Assembly: GCA_038138145.1 (NCBI GenBank)
Contig: JAYQDD010000005.1
Location: 1 to 64,000, forward strand
Reading direction: 5' to 3'
DNA from: UBA3537 sp038138145
Lineage (GTDB): Bacteria > Bacteroidota > Bacteroidia > Flavobacteriales > Flavobacteriaceae
Length of the DNA: 64,000 nucleotides
The translations under genes and the position numbers were made by a program. Below, in pieces: positions 8,970 through 17,006 of this stretch. Under the pieces are notes generated by a model. The model had not been told where the DNA came from. It saw only the letters and a program-made list of their open reading frames with translations, and searched no databases. Position 1 is the stretch's first letter, and each line of letters starts with the position of its first letter.

Positions 8970-9088
8970 ATTACAGATTATAGAGATAAATTAATGTGAT
9001 TTGAAAATGGTTAAGAACTTCATAAAAAATGAAAGCCCAAAACTATAAATTTTTTCCATTTAGAAAATTAAAATATCAGAAATAATAG

Positions 9089-9096
9089 TAATTTTG
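9089..9096 (+). promoter_or_regulatory. Candidate -7 box for the DUF6580 gene
   Basis: TAATTTTG fits TAnnTTTG and ends 16 nt before the ATG at 9113. No matching -33 box is seen. Confidence 0.4.
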
Positions 9097-9112
9097 ACAA
9101 AAATATGCTCAA

Positions 9113-9610
9113 ATGAATCTAAAACCCAATAAAAAAAATTCAATCATTATCATTTTTATGCTCGTGGCTGTTCTTACACGACTTCTTCCTCATCTCCCTA
9201 ATTTTACACCCGTGACAGCTGTCGCACTTTTTGGAGGGCTTTACCTTAGCAACAAAGTGTTGGCCTATGTGCTCCCTTTAGTTATAATGGTTATTTCAGA
9301 TGTGTTTTTGGGGTTTTCAAGCATCACATTATTCGTTTACTTTGCCTATATGGTTATAAGTTTTATTGGGATTCAAGCAAAAAAACCGAGTTTAGGAGTT
9401 GTACTTCTGAGCAGTATTAGTTTCTTTGTGATTACAAATTTTGGTGTTTGGTTATTGGGCTACCCTAAAACCTGGACAGGTTTTGTAGAATGTTATACCC
9501 TAGCCCTACCCTTCTTTAGAAATTCTTTGATGGGTGATTTATTTTACTCTGGAGTGCTGATTTTTGGATTTGATTTTGTTCAAAAACGCTATTTACAAGA
9601 AGCCAAATAA
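9113..9610 (+). CDS. DUF6580 family integral membrane protein
   Basis: 165 residues, about five membrane segments. The PNFTPVTAVALFGGLYL loop after the first helix and the C-terminal GDLFYSGVLIFGFDF are hallmarks of DUF6580. Proteins of this size and topology resemble substrate-binding S components of ECF transporters, and the gene is divergent from a TonB receptor. I infer, without proof, that the two form an outer and inner membrane uptake pair. It ends 3 nt before the convergent DUF5777 gene. Confidence 0.75.
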   Translation: MNLKPNKKNSIIIIFMLVAVLTRLLPHLPNFTPVTAVALFGGLYLSNKVLAYVLPLVIMVISDVFLGFSSITLFVYFAYMVISFIGIQAKKPSLGVVLLSSISFFVITNFGVWLLGYPKTWTGFVECYTLALPFFRNSLMGDLFYSGVLIFGFDFVQKRYLQEAK

Positions 9611-9613
9611 CGC

Positions 9614-10462
9614 CTAAAAAGAACGGCTAATATTAAATCCAAAGTAAAAATCTCCATCAGACCAATCCCCTGTACTATTGCCTAAAACGCCGTTGGCATT
9701 CATAAATTGTGAATTTGTAAAGTGTAATTGAAACACATGCCCACCAGTTTCAAGATCAAATCCAATGGATAAAGGATTGTTATAAAGCGAATTTTTGGCG
9801 CGGTTCATATGGGCGCCATACTCCAAATTGAAAGACCAACGTTTACCAAGTTTGTAACGCCCTCCAAAAATCAAACCGTATTGTGAGTTATCTTGGAGAT
9901 CATTGACAACATAATTATCATGAAAAAATGTTGGTGATAATTGCAGGGATAACTTGTCATTAAATTTTCTTGAAATCAAAAGTTGAACCACATAGCTCAG
10001 GCGGTGATTAAATTCCAATTTTGGGAGATTGTCTGTACTAAGAGCAGTATTGGCCAAAACGGAAGTATAACCCACCACAGAAAAAGGAATGCGCTCACAT
10101 TGTTTAACGATTCTAAATTTTGAAGCCAATTCATAAATTTTTTGATTTGAGCTTCGTGAGGCACTTATGTTAATACCCTCTGTAAGGCCATAGATAAAAT
10201 TGAGGTGCGTCACCGCTTCATCTAATCCAAATAAGTTTTGAAATCCATTTTTTACACTTCCAAAACGGTGAGAAACAACAAAATAAAATCCGCCTTTTGC
10301 AACCAATTTGGTAGATTCAAAATTGATTATTTTTAAACCTTTAAAAACAGAGCTAACTGCTGTTGAAGATTCGCTTTCAACATCAATTTCACTCAATAAA
10401 TCGTCTTGTGCAAAACCAAAATAAGTAACGCATAAGAAAATAATGAGAATTTTAAATTTCAT
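9614..10462 (-). CDS. DUF5777 family outer-membrane beta-barrel protein
   Basis: 282 residues: signal peptide ending at GFAQ (about 19), then alternating amphipathic strands that read as a small barrel (for example GGFYFVVSHRFGSV and SNQKIYELASKFRIV) and a terminal aromatic ISRSF. This matches DUF5777, a Bacteroidota outer-membrane family of unknown function often found with c-type cytochromes and YceI proteins. It is the last gene of a four-gene minus operon (OB-fold, ankyrin, DOMON, DUF5777), 6 nt after the DOMON gene. A pore or assembly platform for the neighbouring exported proteins is an inference. Confidence 0.8.
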   Translation of the reverse strand: MKFKILIIFLCVTYFGFAQDDLLSEIDVESESSTAVSSVFKGLKIINFESTKLVAKGGFYFVVSHRFGSVKNGFQNLFGLDEAVTHLNFIYGLTEGINISASRSSNQKIYELASKFRIVKQCERIPFSVVGYTSVLANTALSTDNLPKLEFNHRLSYVVQLLISRKFNDKLSLQLSPTFFHDNYVVNDLQDNSQYGLIFGGRYKLGKRWSFNLEYGAHMNRAKNSLYNNPLSIGFDLETGGHVFQLHFTNSQFMNANGVLGNSTGDWSDGDFYFGFNISRSF

Positions 10463-10468
10463 AAACGA

Positions 10469-11224
10469 TTATTGTTTTATGATACGCTTGGTTTGAACGG
10501 CATCATCTGTAATAATTTGCACTACATACATCCCTGATGCCCACGCATTTGTATTAATTTTTGGAACTGTTCTTTTCAATTGGGTTTGCATGATTTGCTT
10601 TCCTAAAACATTATAAACCTGAACGTTGGCGGATTGCATATTGTCAGGAAATTCAAAATTAAGTTCATCAACTGTTGGGTTTGGATAGACCTCAAATTCT
10701 TTCATCGCAAACTCAGGAGTACTAAGAACAAAATTGGCTTGTGTACCGCCTCTATTGGCATGGCCATTTAGTGCAAATGAAGATCCATAAGCCCAAAGTA
10801 TTGGGATTTGAACAACATTGGTTGTGAAAACATAATCATTTGGATTGCTGGTGCTTAAATCTCTTGAACCAACTACAGTAGTTAAACCATTGGAAGTAGA
10901 GCTCGAAAATGACCAGTCTTGATTTGTATCTGTAGATGGAGGTCCAAAAGACCCTGTAAGACTTGCATTTCTCAATTCACTACCCAAAAACAAAACAACA
11001 TCTTCTCCACCAGAACCCATACTGTTTCCTTGATTAACATCCAATGCTATACCAAGCCATCGATTTTCTGGTCCAACCATTGTCATGGTCACTGTGTTAT
11101 TTGATCCATTGACATCAAATTGTACTGTGAAATTTGACGCCAATTGAATTGTCCCTGTGGTGGTTGTCTGAGCAACAGTCGTTAAAAAGGCAAAAACAAA
11201 TAATAGTAGTGTAATTTTTTTCAT
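10469..11224 (-). CDS. DOMON-like domain protein with T9SS type A sorting tail
   Basis: 251 residues: signal peptide (MKKITLLLFVFAFLTTVAQ), a DOMON-like beta-sandwich at about 24-165, and a T9SS type A C-terminal domain (about 178-251) with the YPNP start and the GMYVVQI and KRIIKQ end. DOMON domains bind heme or sugars in extracellular redox proteins; the GPENRWLGIALD segment and the internal Met/His residues are compatible with that. It should be exported through the type IX system to the cell surface. The operon and the divergent cytochrome c gene suggest a redox role. Confidence 0.82.
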   Translation of the reverse strand: MKKITLLLFVFAFLTTVAQTTTTGTIQLASNFTVQFDVNGSNNTVTMTMVGPENRWLGIALDVNQGNSMGSGGEDVVLFLGSELRNASLTGSFGPPSTDTNQDWSFSSSTSNGLTTVVGSRDLSTSNPNDYVFTTNVVQIPILWAYGSSFALNGHANRGGTQANFVLSTPEFAMKEFEVYPNPTVDELNFEFPDNMQSANVQVYNVLGKQIMQTQLKRTVPKINTNAWASGMYVVQIITDDAVQTKRIIKQ

Positions 11225-11231
11225 AAGCTAT

Positions 11232-11753
11232 TTATTTAATTTCAAAGATTTTATGCATACGTTCGTCGTTTTGTACAATGACGTAGTCCTTGGGCGATTG
11301 CCCAACATTATTTTTATGGTTTGGATCGGCTCCAGCATCTAAAAGCAACTGAGCCAATTCGTGGTTTTTAAACATGGCTGCATAATGCAAAGCCGTAGTG
11401 TTGTTCATATCCTCAATCATAGGATCTGCACCTGCATCCAAAAGAAGCTGAGCAATAGAATTGTATCCTTTTACTGCAGCAGCCATAAGCGGTGAACCGT
11501 CTTTAGTACTGCCATTGATATCATCAACTTTTTGAATCAAATAGCTGACTACTTCAATATTGTTGTAGTAACAGGCCAAAACAAGTGGTGTACTACCACG
11601 CTGATCTTTGGTATTCAACACATTTGGTGTTTCTTTTACAACTGCCTGAACCTCTTGAACAGAACCGCGTCGAGCCAATTCAAAAATATCAGCTTGTGCA
11701 CAGAGCACATGTGAGAAAAATAAGAGTATAATTATTGGTCTAAAATTGAACAT
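11232..11753 (-). CDS. Exported ankyrin-repeat protein
   Basis: 173 residues with a signal peptide ending near LCAQA (about 20), so periplasmic rather than cytoplasmic, followed by about four ankyrin repeats (28-165). Two copies of the LLLDAGADP repeat signature are visible, and GSTPLVLACYYNN and TTALHYAAMFKN are repeat cores. Ankyrin repeats bind other proteins; in bacteria similar periplasmic proteins pair with catalases or redox enzymes. It overlaps the upstream OB-fold gene by 22 bp, so the two are probably translationally coupled. Confidence 0.88.
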   Translation of the reverse strand: MFNFRPIIILLFFSHVLCAQADIFELARRGSVQEVQAVVKETPNVLNTKDQRGSTPLVLACYYNNIEVVSYLIQKVDDINGSTKDGSPLMAAAVKGYNSIAQLLLDAGADPMIEDMNNTTALHYAAMFKNHELAQLLLDAGADPNHKNNVGQSPKDYVIVQNDERMHKIFEIK

Positions 11754-12115
11754 TGATCCAGCTTTAATTGTTCCAATAACACGTCAAAGCCGATACAACG
11801 ACCCTTTATCTTTAGGAAAGAATTCGATGGGATTTCTGGGGTGTTTACATCAAATTTACAGTAAATTTTATCATCTACCACTAAAAAATTATTATAAATT
11901 TCTGTGAGGGTACCATAAACAACAATGGTTTTGTCTAAAAATTTTGTTGAAGCATTGGCTTCATTAACTAAAAATTCGTTCAATAAAGCATCTGATGAAA
12001 TACTATACTCTACCGATTCAGTACTGATATCACGATGTGGTTTTTGTATATATACATAAACAGAAGCGACCAAAATAACAATGAAAAAAAAGACAAACCA
12101 AGATTTGTTCTTCAT
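11732..12115 (-). CDS. Membrane-anchored OB-fold (tRNA_anti-like) protein
   Basis: 127 residues: one N-terminal membrane helix (6-24) and a periplasmic OB-fold-like domain (about 40-125) with KTIVVYGTLTEIY, an alternating-strand core, and a C-terminal KGRCIGFDVLLEQLKLDQCSI. This fits the tRNA_anti-like family, which in Bacteroidota is usually extracytoplasmic and not a tRNA-binding enzyme. Two Cys residues near the end (in GRCIG and DQCSI) could form a disulfide. First gene of the minus operon; function unknown. Confidence 0.75.
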   Translation of the reverse strand: MKNKSWFVFFFIVILVASVYVYIQKPHRDISTESVEYSISSDALLNEFLVNEANASTKFLDKTIVVYGTLTEIYNNFLVVDDKIYCKFDVNTPEIPSNSFLKIKGRCIGFDVLLEQLKLDQCSILDQ

Positions 12116-12134
12116 GAGTATAAAAATTAAAACT

Positions 12135-12149
12135 ATGTTAATATAACAT
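12135..12149. promoter_or_regulatory. Palindromic candidate operator between divergent operons
   Basis: ATGTTA-ATA-TAACAT is a perfect 6+6 palindrome with a 3-nt centre in the 101-nt gap between the OB-fold operon (minus) and the cytochrome operon (plus). Its place suggests a shared regulator binding site, but in AT-rich sequence a chance palindrome is possible. Confidence 0.35.
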
Positions 12150-12189
12150 GATTTGTTTAAAAATGAGGTGTATTAGAAAAAAAATAAAT

Positions 12190-12197
12190 TAAATTTG
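12190..12197 (+). promoter_or_regulatory. Candidate -7 box for the cytochrome c/YceI operon
   Basis: TAAATTTG fits TAnnTTTG and ends 19 nt before ATG 12217, giving a leader of about 14 nt. The palindrome at 12135-12149 lies about 40 bp upstream. Confidence 0.5.
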
Positions 12198-12216
12198 AGT
12201 TCAATTAACCTTATTT

Positions 12217-12585
12217 ATGATGAAAACAACACCTTTTTTAATGGTTTTATCCGCTTTAACTTTAATTATGAGTTGCGAAAACAGCAGTGAAAGTGACCTG
12301 ATTGAACAAACGGATCCTACAGAAAATATTACCTATACTACACACATACGCCCAATTATAAATGCCAATTGTGTGTCTTGTCATGCCAACCCCGCCATCA
12401 ATGGTGCATCTGTTCCAATGACCAACTATAGTCAAGTAAAAAATGTTTTCGAAAACACCAATGCCTTAGATCGAATGAATCGACAGCCTGGGGAAAGCGG
12501 TTTTATGCCCTTAGGAGGCACTCGCCTACCTCAAGCTTCCATAAATTTAGTTGAACAATGGATGAACGAAGGATATTTAGAATGA
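12217..12585 (+). CDS. Lipoprotein c-type cytochrome
   Basis: 122 residues with a lipoprotein signal (Cys 20 in LIMSC), a linker, and one heme c site CVSCH at residues 52-56 preceded by YTTHIRPIINAN, the lead-in of planctomycete/Bacteroidota cytochromes. MPLGG or the preceding RMNRQ region supplies candidate distal Met ligands. It should carry electrons at the membrane surface. The stop overlaps the ATG of the YceI gene (ATGA), so the two are co-translated. Confidence 0.9.
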   Translation: MMKTTPFLMVLSALTLIMSCENSSESDLIEQTDPTENITYTTHIRPIINANCVSCHANPAINGASVPMTNYSQVKNVFENTNALDRMNRQPGESGFMPLGGTRLPQASINLVEQWMNEGYLE

Positions 12586-13121
12586 AATATGTACTTCTTC
12601 TTTGGATTGGATTTATCAGTCTGAGCCACGCTCAAGAAAAATACTGGACACGTTCTGGAACACTCACTTTCGAAGCATCAATGCCTGCGTTTGAAGAAGT
12701 AAAAGCAACCAATGAAAACGTCACTGCAATTTTGAATTCGGCAGATGGAAGTTTTGCGTCTTTGGCGTTAGTCAAAGGATTTCGTTTTAAAAATGCACTT
12801 ATGGAGGAGCATTTTAACGAAAGTTATATCGAAAGTTCACGCTTTCCAAAAGCCATTTTTAGAGGAGATATTTTGAATTTTGATGCGCAAAATTTGAAAA
12901 AATCATATACACTCACTGGTACATTGGAATTGCATGGCAAAACCAATCCTATTACTGTCGAAATAAGCATCTTTAAAGACGGGAATAACTTGAACTGTTC
13001 TGGAGCGTTTACCGTTAGTGCTACTGATTATGAGATTGATATTCCGAAAATAGTACGCAACAAAGTCAGCGATGAAGTACACATCAAGTTTGATTTTCAA
13101 CTCATAAAAAAAAGCGACTAA
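12582..13121 (+). CDS. YceI-like lipid-binding lipocalin-fold protein
   Basis: 179 residues from ATG 12582, chosen because it gives a clean signal peptide (to SHAQ, residue 18) and an ATGA overlap with the cytochrome gene. The body is a YceI domain: FEASMPAFEEVKATN, RFKNALMEEHFNESYIESSRFPKAIF and the TLELHGKTNPITVE strand pair. YceI proteins bind polyisoprenoid or similar amphipathic molecules in the periplasm. Coupling to a cytochrome suggests a quinone-like or isoprenoid redox ligand; that is inference. Confidence 0.9.
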   Translation: MKYVLLLWIGFISLSHAQEKYWTRSGTLTFEASMPAFEEVKATNENVTAILNSADGSFASLALVKGFRFKNALMEEHFNESYIESSRFPKAIFRGDILNFDAQNLKKSYTLTGTLELHGKTNPITVEISIFKDGNNLNCSGAFTVSATDYEIDIPKIVRNKVSDEVHIKFDFQLIKKSD

Positions 13122-13136
13122 ACGCCGCTTTTTTTT
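13106..13136. terminator. Bidirectional terminator between YceI and carB
   Basis: AAAAAGCG and CGCTTTTT pair around a 9-nt loop that contains the YceI stop codon. A run of A on the left and of T on the right allows termination in both directions, for YceI (plus) and carB (minus, ending at 13142). Confidence 0.75.
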
Positions 13137-13141
13137 ATGAT

Positions 13142-15994
13142 TTATTTGCTCAAATACATTTTACGTCGTGCATACAACTCATAAAATTCATCGTCTTTGA
13201 GACTATCGATGAATAAAATGCTCTCTCCTGTACTTTTCATTTCTGGTCCTAACTGTTTGTTGACGTTAGGGAATTTGTTAAACGAAAATACCGGTTGCTT
13301 AATGGCATAACCCTCTAATTCTGGTTTGAAATCAAAATCCGTAACTTTCTTATCGCCAAGCATGACTTTAGTAGCATAATTTACATACGGCTCGCCGTAT
13401 GCCTTAGCAATAAATGGAACAGTTCTCGATGCGCGTGGATTGGCTTCAATAATGTACACTTTGTCATCTTTAACAGCAAATTGGATATTAATCAAACCAA
13501 CGGTATTTAACGCTAAAGCAATTTTCTTTGTATGATCAACAATTTGTTGCATCACCAAATCGCCCAGGTTAAATGGTGGAAGTGTTGCATTACTATCACC
13601 AGAGTGAATACCACATGGTTCAATGTGCTCCATTATCCCAATAATGTAGACGTTTTCTCCATCACAAATGGCATCAGCTTCGGCTTCTATGGCACCATCT
13701 AAATAATGGTCCAAAAGCAGTTTGTTGTTTGGAATTTTACGAAGTAAATCGATTACATGGTCTTCAAGTTCTTGCTTATTGATGACAATTTTCATACCCT
13801 GTCCTCCAAGAACATATGAAGGTCTTACAAGAATTGGAAAATTTAGTTTATCTGCAACTTGCAAGGCTTCATCAGCAGTTTCTGCAGTATCAAATTCAGG
13901 ATAAGGAATATTGTTTTCTTTCAGAAGTGTAGAAAACGAACCACGGTCTTCCGCTAAATCTAAAGACTGAAAGCTAGTTCCAAGTACTTTGATGCCATAA
14001 CGGTCTAATTTTTCGGCTAATTTTAGTGCCGTTTGCCCTCCTAATTGGACGATAACACCTTCAGGTTTTTCGTGCTGAATAATATCATAAATATGTTCCC
14101 AAAAAACAGGTTCAAAATACAGTTTATCTGCCGTATCAAAATCAGTTGAAACGGTTTCTGGATTACAGTTGATCATAATGGTTTCATAGCCACATTCTGC
14201 GGCGGCCAATACGCCATGTACACAACAATAATCGAATTCGATACCTTGACCAATTCTATTTGGCCCAGAGCCCAAAACGATAACTTTTTTTCGATCTGAA
14301 ACTATACTTTCATTATCCGTTTTTGTAAGCCCTTCCTTGGTGGTCATTTGACTTTCAAACGTAGAATAATAATACGGCGTTTTGGCTTCAAACTCTGCAG
14401 CACAAGTGTCCACAAGTTTATATACTCTATTGATATTGAACTCTTTACGCTTGTTGTACACTTGACTTTCTAAACAGTCCAACATATGTGCGATTTGTCG
14501 ATCACCATACCCTTTTTGCTTAGCTTCGAGCAGTAATTCTTTCGTTATGTTGTCTATTTTGTAGGTAGAAATTTCTTTTTCCAGGAAATACAATTCTTCA
14601 TATTGCTTCAAGAACCACATGTCTATTTTGGTGATTTCATGAATTCGAGACAATGGAATTCCAATTTGAATGGCATCATAGATTACAAACACCCGATCCC
14701 AACTGGCATGCTTAAGTTTACTGATGATTTGATCGTAATCAGAATATCCTTTACCATCTGCACCAAGTCCGTTGCGCTTAATTTCTAAAGATTGTGTGGC
14801 TTTGTGCAGAGCTTCCTGAAAAGAGCGGCCAATGCCCATAACCTCGCCTACAGCTTTCATTTGTAGTCCTAACTCTCTATCACTACCTTCAAATTTATCA
14901 AAATTCCAACGCGGTATTTTTACGATAACGTAGTCTAATGTGGGTTCAAAAAGTGCGGAAGTAGATTTTGTAATTTGGTTTTTCAGTTCATCCAAGGAAT
15001 AACCAATAGCAAGTTTTGCCGCAATTTTTGCAATAGGATACCCTGTTGCTTTACTCGCTAGAGCTGAAGAACGCGAAACCCTTGGGTTAATTTCTATGGC
15101 AATGATGTCTTCATTTTCATCGGGACTAACAGCAAATTGCACATTACAACCTCCTGCAAAATCACCAATACTACGCATCATATGGATCGCCATATCACGC
15201 ATTTTTTGGTAGGTAGTATCGCTTAACGTCATTGCTGGTGCTACAGTAATCGAATCTCCAGTATGGATGCCCATTGGATCCATATTTTCAATGGAACATA
15301 TGATGACCACATTGTCATTGTCATCTCTTAATAACTCCAATTCGTACTCCTTCCAACCCATCATGGCTTTGTCAATCATGACCTCGTGAATTGGTGAGAT
15401 TTCTAAGCCGCGTTTTAGTAATTCATCAAAATCTTCTTCTTTATAAACGATTGAAGCACCCGCACCTCCAAGTGTAAAAGAAGCGCGAATAACTAATGGA
15501 AAACCAAATTCTTGTGCTATTTCCTTACCTTTAAGGTAAGAGTTTGCCGTAGCTTGAGGTGCCATCGGAACCCCAATTTTTAGCATCAACTCGCGAAATT
15601 GTTCTCTATCTTCGGTGATGTTTATGGCATCTATATCTACGCCAATGATTTCCACACCAAAATCTTCCCAAATGCCTTTTTCGTCAGCTTCTATACACAG
15701 GTTGAGCGCGGTTTGACCGCCCATAGTAGGCAAAACAGCATCGATTTGAGGATGATCTTTTAAAATTTTGACAATAGATTTTGTATTGAGTGGCAACAAA
15801 TACACATGATCGGCCATAGAAGGGTCGGTCATGATGGTTGCAGGGTTCGAATTGATAAGAACAGTTTCAATTCCATCTTCGCGTAGAGAGCGTAGTGCTT
15901 GCGATCCTGAATAATCAAATTCACACGCTTGTCCAATAATAATCGGTCCTGAACCGATGATGAGGATGGATTTTAAATCTTTTCGTTTTGGCAT
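13142..15994 (-). CDS. carB: Carbamoyl-phosphate synthase large subunit
   Basis: 950 residues containing the two homologous ATP-grasp halves (about 1-400 and 565-950) joined by the oligomerisation region. The first half opens with IIGSGPIIIGQACEFDYSG and the second with VLGSGPNRIGQGIEFDYCC, the standard paired motifs. It makes carbamoyl phosphate for pyrimidine and arginine synthesis with a CarA subunit encoded elsewhere. The usual C-terminal MGS-like allosteric domain of about 120 residues (E. coli CarB is about 1070) is missing; the protein ends right after the second ATP-grasp half, as in other flavobacteria. Confidence 0.97.
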   Translation of the reverse strand: MPKRKDLKSILIIGSGPIIIGQACEFDYSGSQALRSLREDGIETVLINSNPATIMTDPSMADHVYLLPLNTKSIVKILKDHPQIDAVLPTMGGQTALNLCIEADEKGIWEDFGVEIIGVDIDAINITEDREQFRELMLKIGVPMAPQATANSYLKGKEIAQEFGFPLVIRASFTLGGAGASIVYKEEDFDELLKRGLEISPIHEVMIDKAMMGWKEYELELLRDDNDNVVIICSIENMDPMGIHTGDSITVAPAMTLSDTTYQKMRDMAIHMMRSIGDFAGGCNVQFAVSPDENEDIIAIEINPRVSRSSALASKATGYPIAKIAAKLAIGYSLDELKNQITKSTSALFEPTLDYVIVKIPRWNFDKFEGSDRELGLQMKAVGEVMGIGRSFQEALHKATQSLEIKRNGLGADGKGYSDYDQIISKLKHASWDRVFVIYDAIQIGIPLSRIHEITKIDMWFLKQYEELYFLEKEISTYKIDNITKELLLEAKQKGYGDRQIAHMLDCLESQVYNKRKEFNINRVYKLVDTCAAEFEAKTPYYYSTFESQMTTKEGLTKTDNESIVSDRKKVIVLGSGPNRIGQGIEFDYCCVHGVLAAAECGYETIMINCNPETVSTDFDTADKLYFEPVFWEHIYDIIQHEKPEGVIVQLGGQTALKLAEKLDRYGIKVLGTSFQSLDLAEDRGSFSTLLKENNIPYPEFDTAETADEALQVADKLNFPILVRPSYVLGGQGMKIVINKQELEDHVIDLLRKIPNNKLLLDHYLDGAIEAEADAICDGENVYIIGIMEHIEPCGIHSGDSNATLPPFNLGDLVMQQIVDHTKKIALALNTVGLINIQFAVKDDKVYIIEANPRASRTVPFIAKAYGEPYVNYATKVMLGDKKVTDFDFKPELEGYAIKQPVFSFNKFPNVNKQLGPEMKSTGESILFIDSLKDDEFYELYARRKMYLSK

Positions 15995-16051
15995 TTTATT
16001 ATAGTTGAATAGAGATTAATTTGATTTCAAAAATAAACAACGTTTAGATAC

Positions 16052-16081
16052 AAAAAAAGGCGTTACGACCAGTAACACCTT
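16052..16081 (-). terminator. Intrinsic terminator after rpmH
   Basis: On the minus strand AAGGTGTTAC pairs with GTAACGCCTT (one T-G wobble) around a 5-nt loop, followed by seven T. It lies between rpmH and carB and separates the two units. Confidence 0.85.
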
Positions 16082-16106
16082 ATAATATATTAACAATTGT
16101 TAATCA

Positions 16107-16265
16107 TTATTTTTTATGACGTATTTCAGATGAAACACTCAATTTTTTTCTTCCTTTAGCTCTTCTTCTAGAAAGTACTTTTCTACCATTAGCAGAAGCC
16201 ATTCTTTCTCTAAAGCCGTGCTTGTTTTTTCTCTTTCTTTTAGATGGTTGAAATGTTCTTTTCAT
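16107..16265 (-). CDS. rpmH: 50S ribosomal protein L34
   Basis: A 52-residue, very basic protein beginning MKRTFQPSKRKRKNKHGFRE and ending with KLSVSSEIRHKK. The first 44 residues match bacterial L34 closely, including the MASANGRKVLSRRRAKGRK core; the C-terminal extension is usual in Bacteroidota. L34 is a component of the large ribosomal subunit. It has its own consensus promoter (16341-16371), a leader of about 70 nt and its own terminator, so it is a single-gene unit. The dnaA gene that neighbours rpmH in many bacteria is not here. Confidence 0.97.
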   Translation of the reverse strand: MKRTFQPSKRKRKNKHGFRERMASANGRKVLSRRRAKGRKKLSVSSEIRHKK

Positions 16266-16340
16266 TTTATTTTTAGGTATTAAACCTGTATGGGTTTATA
16301 AATTTTACAAATTTTGTAATGCTCTAAAAAAAGCGCCGTG

Positions 16341-16371
16341 CAAATATACAAAGACTATTTACTATGACAAA
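16341..16371 (-). promoter_or_regulatory. Consensus Bacteroidota promoter of rpmH
   Basis: On the minus strand TTTG (16371-16368), 19 nt, then TATATTTG (16348-16341): an exact match to TTTG-N19-TAnnTTTG. It predicts a leader of about 70 nt before the ATG at 16265, longer than for most genes here. Confidence 0.85.
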
Positions 16372-16406
16372 CACAATTTTAAAATATTTTTATTTTGTTT
16401 TTTTAC

Positions 16407-16414
16407 TACATTTG
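16407..16414 (+). promoter_or_regulatory. Candidate -7 box for the TPR membrane protein gene
   Basis: TACATTTG ends 22 nt before ATG 16437, a predicted leader of about 17 nt. The -33 element is not evident. Confidence 0.45.
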
Positions 16415-16436
16415 TGCTCCTTAATAGAATTTAATT

Positions 16437-17000
16437 ATGTTCAATAAAAATATAAAAATCGTCTTCTTTGTTTTGTCTTTAGCCTATGCAGTGTATCAAT
16501 TTACTGAATCGCTTATTGGCAACGGTATTATGTTTATTTTCATTGGAATGACTTTTTTGTTTCTTTATTATAAAAATGAATTCATTTTATTGGCTTTTTT
16601 AAAATTACGTAAACAAGATTTTGCGGGAACCGAACGTTGGTTGAACAGAATTAAAAACCCAAAATCTGCGCTCACTCAAAAACAACAAGGATATTATAAC
16701 TTCCTTAGAGGGATTATGGTATCTCAAACCAATATGACCGCTGCAGAGAAATTTTTTAAAAACGCAGTAAGTCTCGGGCTTTCAATGGATCACGATATGG
16801 CTATGGCAAAGCTTAATTTAGCTGGAATTGCCTTTACAAAGCGTCGCAAACAGGAAGCACAACGTTTGCTCAAAGAAGCGCAAACATTGGATAAAAGAGA
16901 TATGCTCGCCGAACAAATAAGAATGATGAAGCAACAAATGAAAAAAGCTTCAATTCCAAACCAACACTACGGTCAAATGCGTGGTGGAAGAAGACGCTAA
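16437..17000 (+). CDS. Tetratricopeptide-like membrane protein
   Basis: 187 residues: two membrane helices near the N-terminus (about 7-24 and 28-46) followed by a helical cytoplasmic part with TPR-like pairs (about 60-165; for example GYYNFLRGIMVSQTNMTAA and AKLNLAGIAFTKRRKQEA) and a very basic tail ending GGRRR. A protein-scaffolding role is likely; no enzyme motif is seen. Divergent from rpmH and convergent with the lytic transglycosylase gene. Confidence 0.75.
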   Translation: MFNKNIKIVFFVLSLAYAVYQFTESLIGNGIMFIFIGMTFLFLYYKNEFILLAFLKLRKQDFAGTERWLNRIKNPKSALTQKQQGYYNFLRGIMVSQTNMTAAEKFFKNAVSLGLSMDHDMAMAKLNLAGIAFTKRRKQEAQRLLKEAQTLDKRDMLAEQIRMMKQQMKKASIPNQHYGQMRGGRRR

Positions 17001-17006
17001 TTAGGT

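Noticed and set aside
8970..9112. Cobalamin riboswitch upstream of the TonB receptor
   Set aside because: The gap is 143 nt, shared by two divergent genes, and lacks a B12-box-like conserved core.
14603..14788. Small plus-strand frames inside carB, and similar frames inside purL, fadN, msbA-like and BNR genes
   Set aside because: They are antisense or out-of-frame shadows of strong genes, with no promoter or domain of their own.
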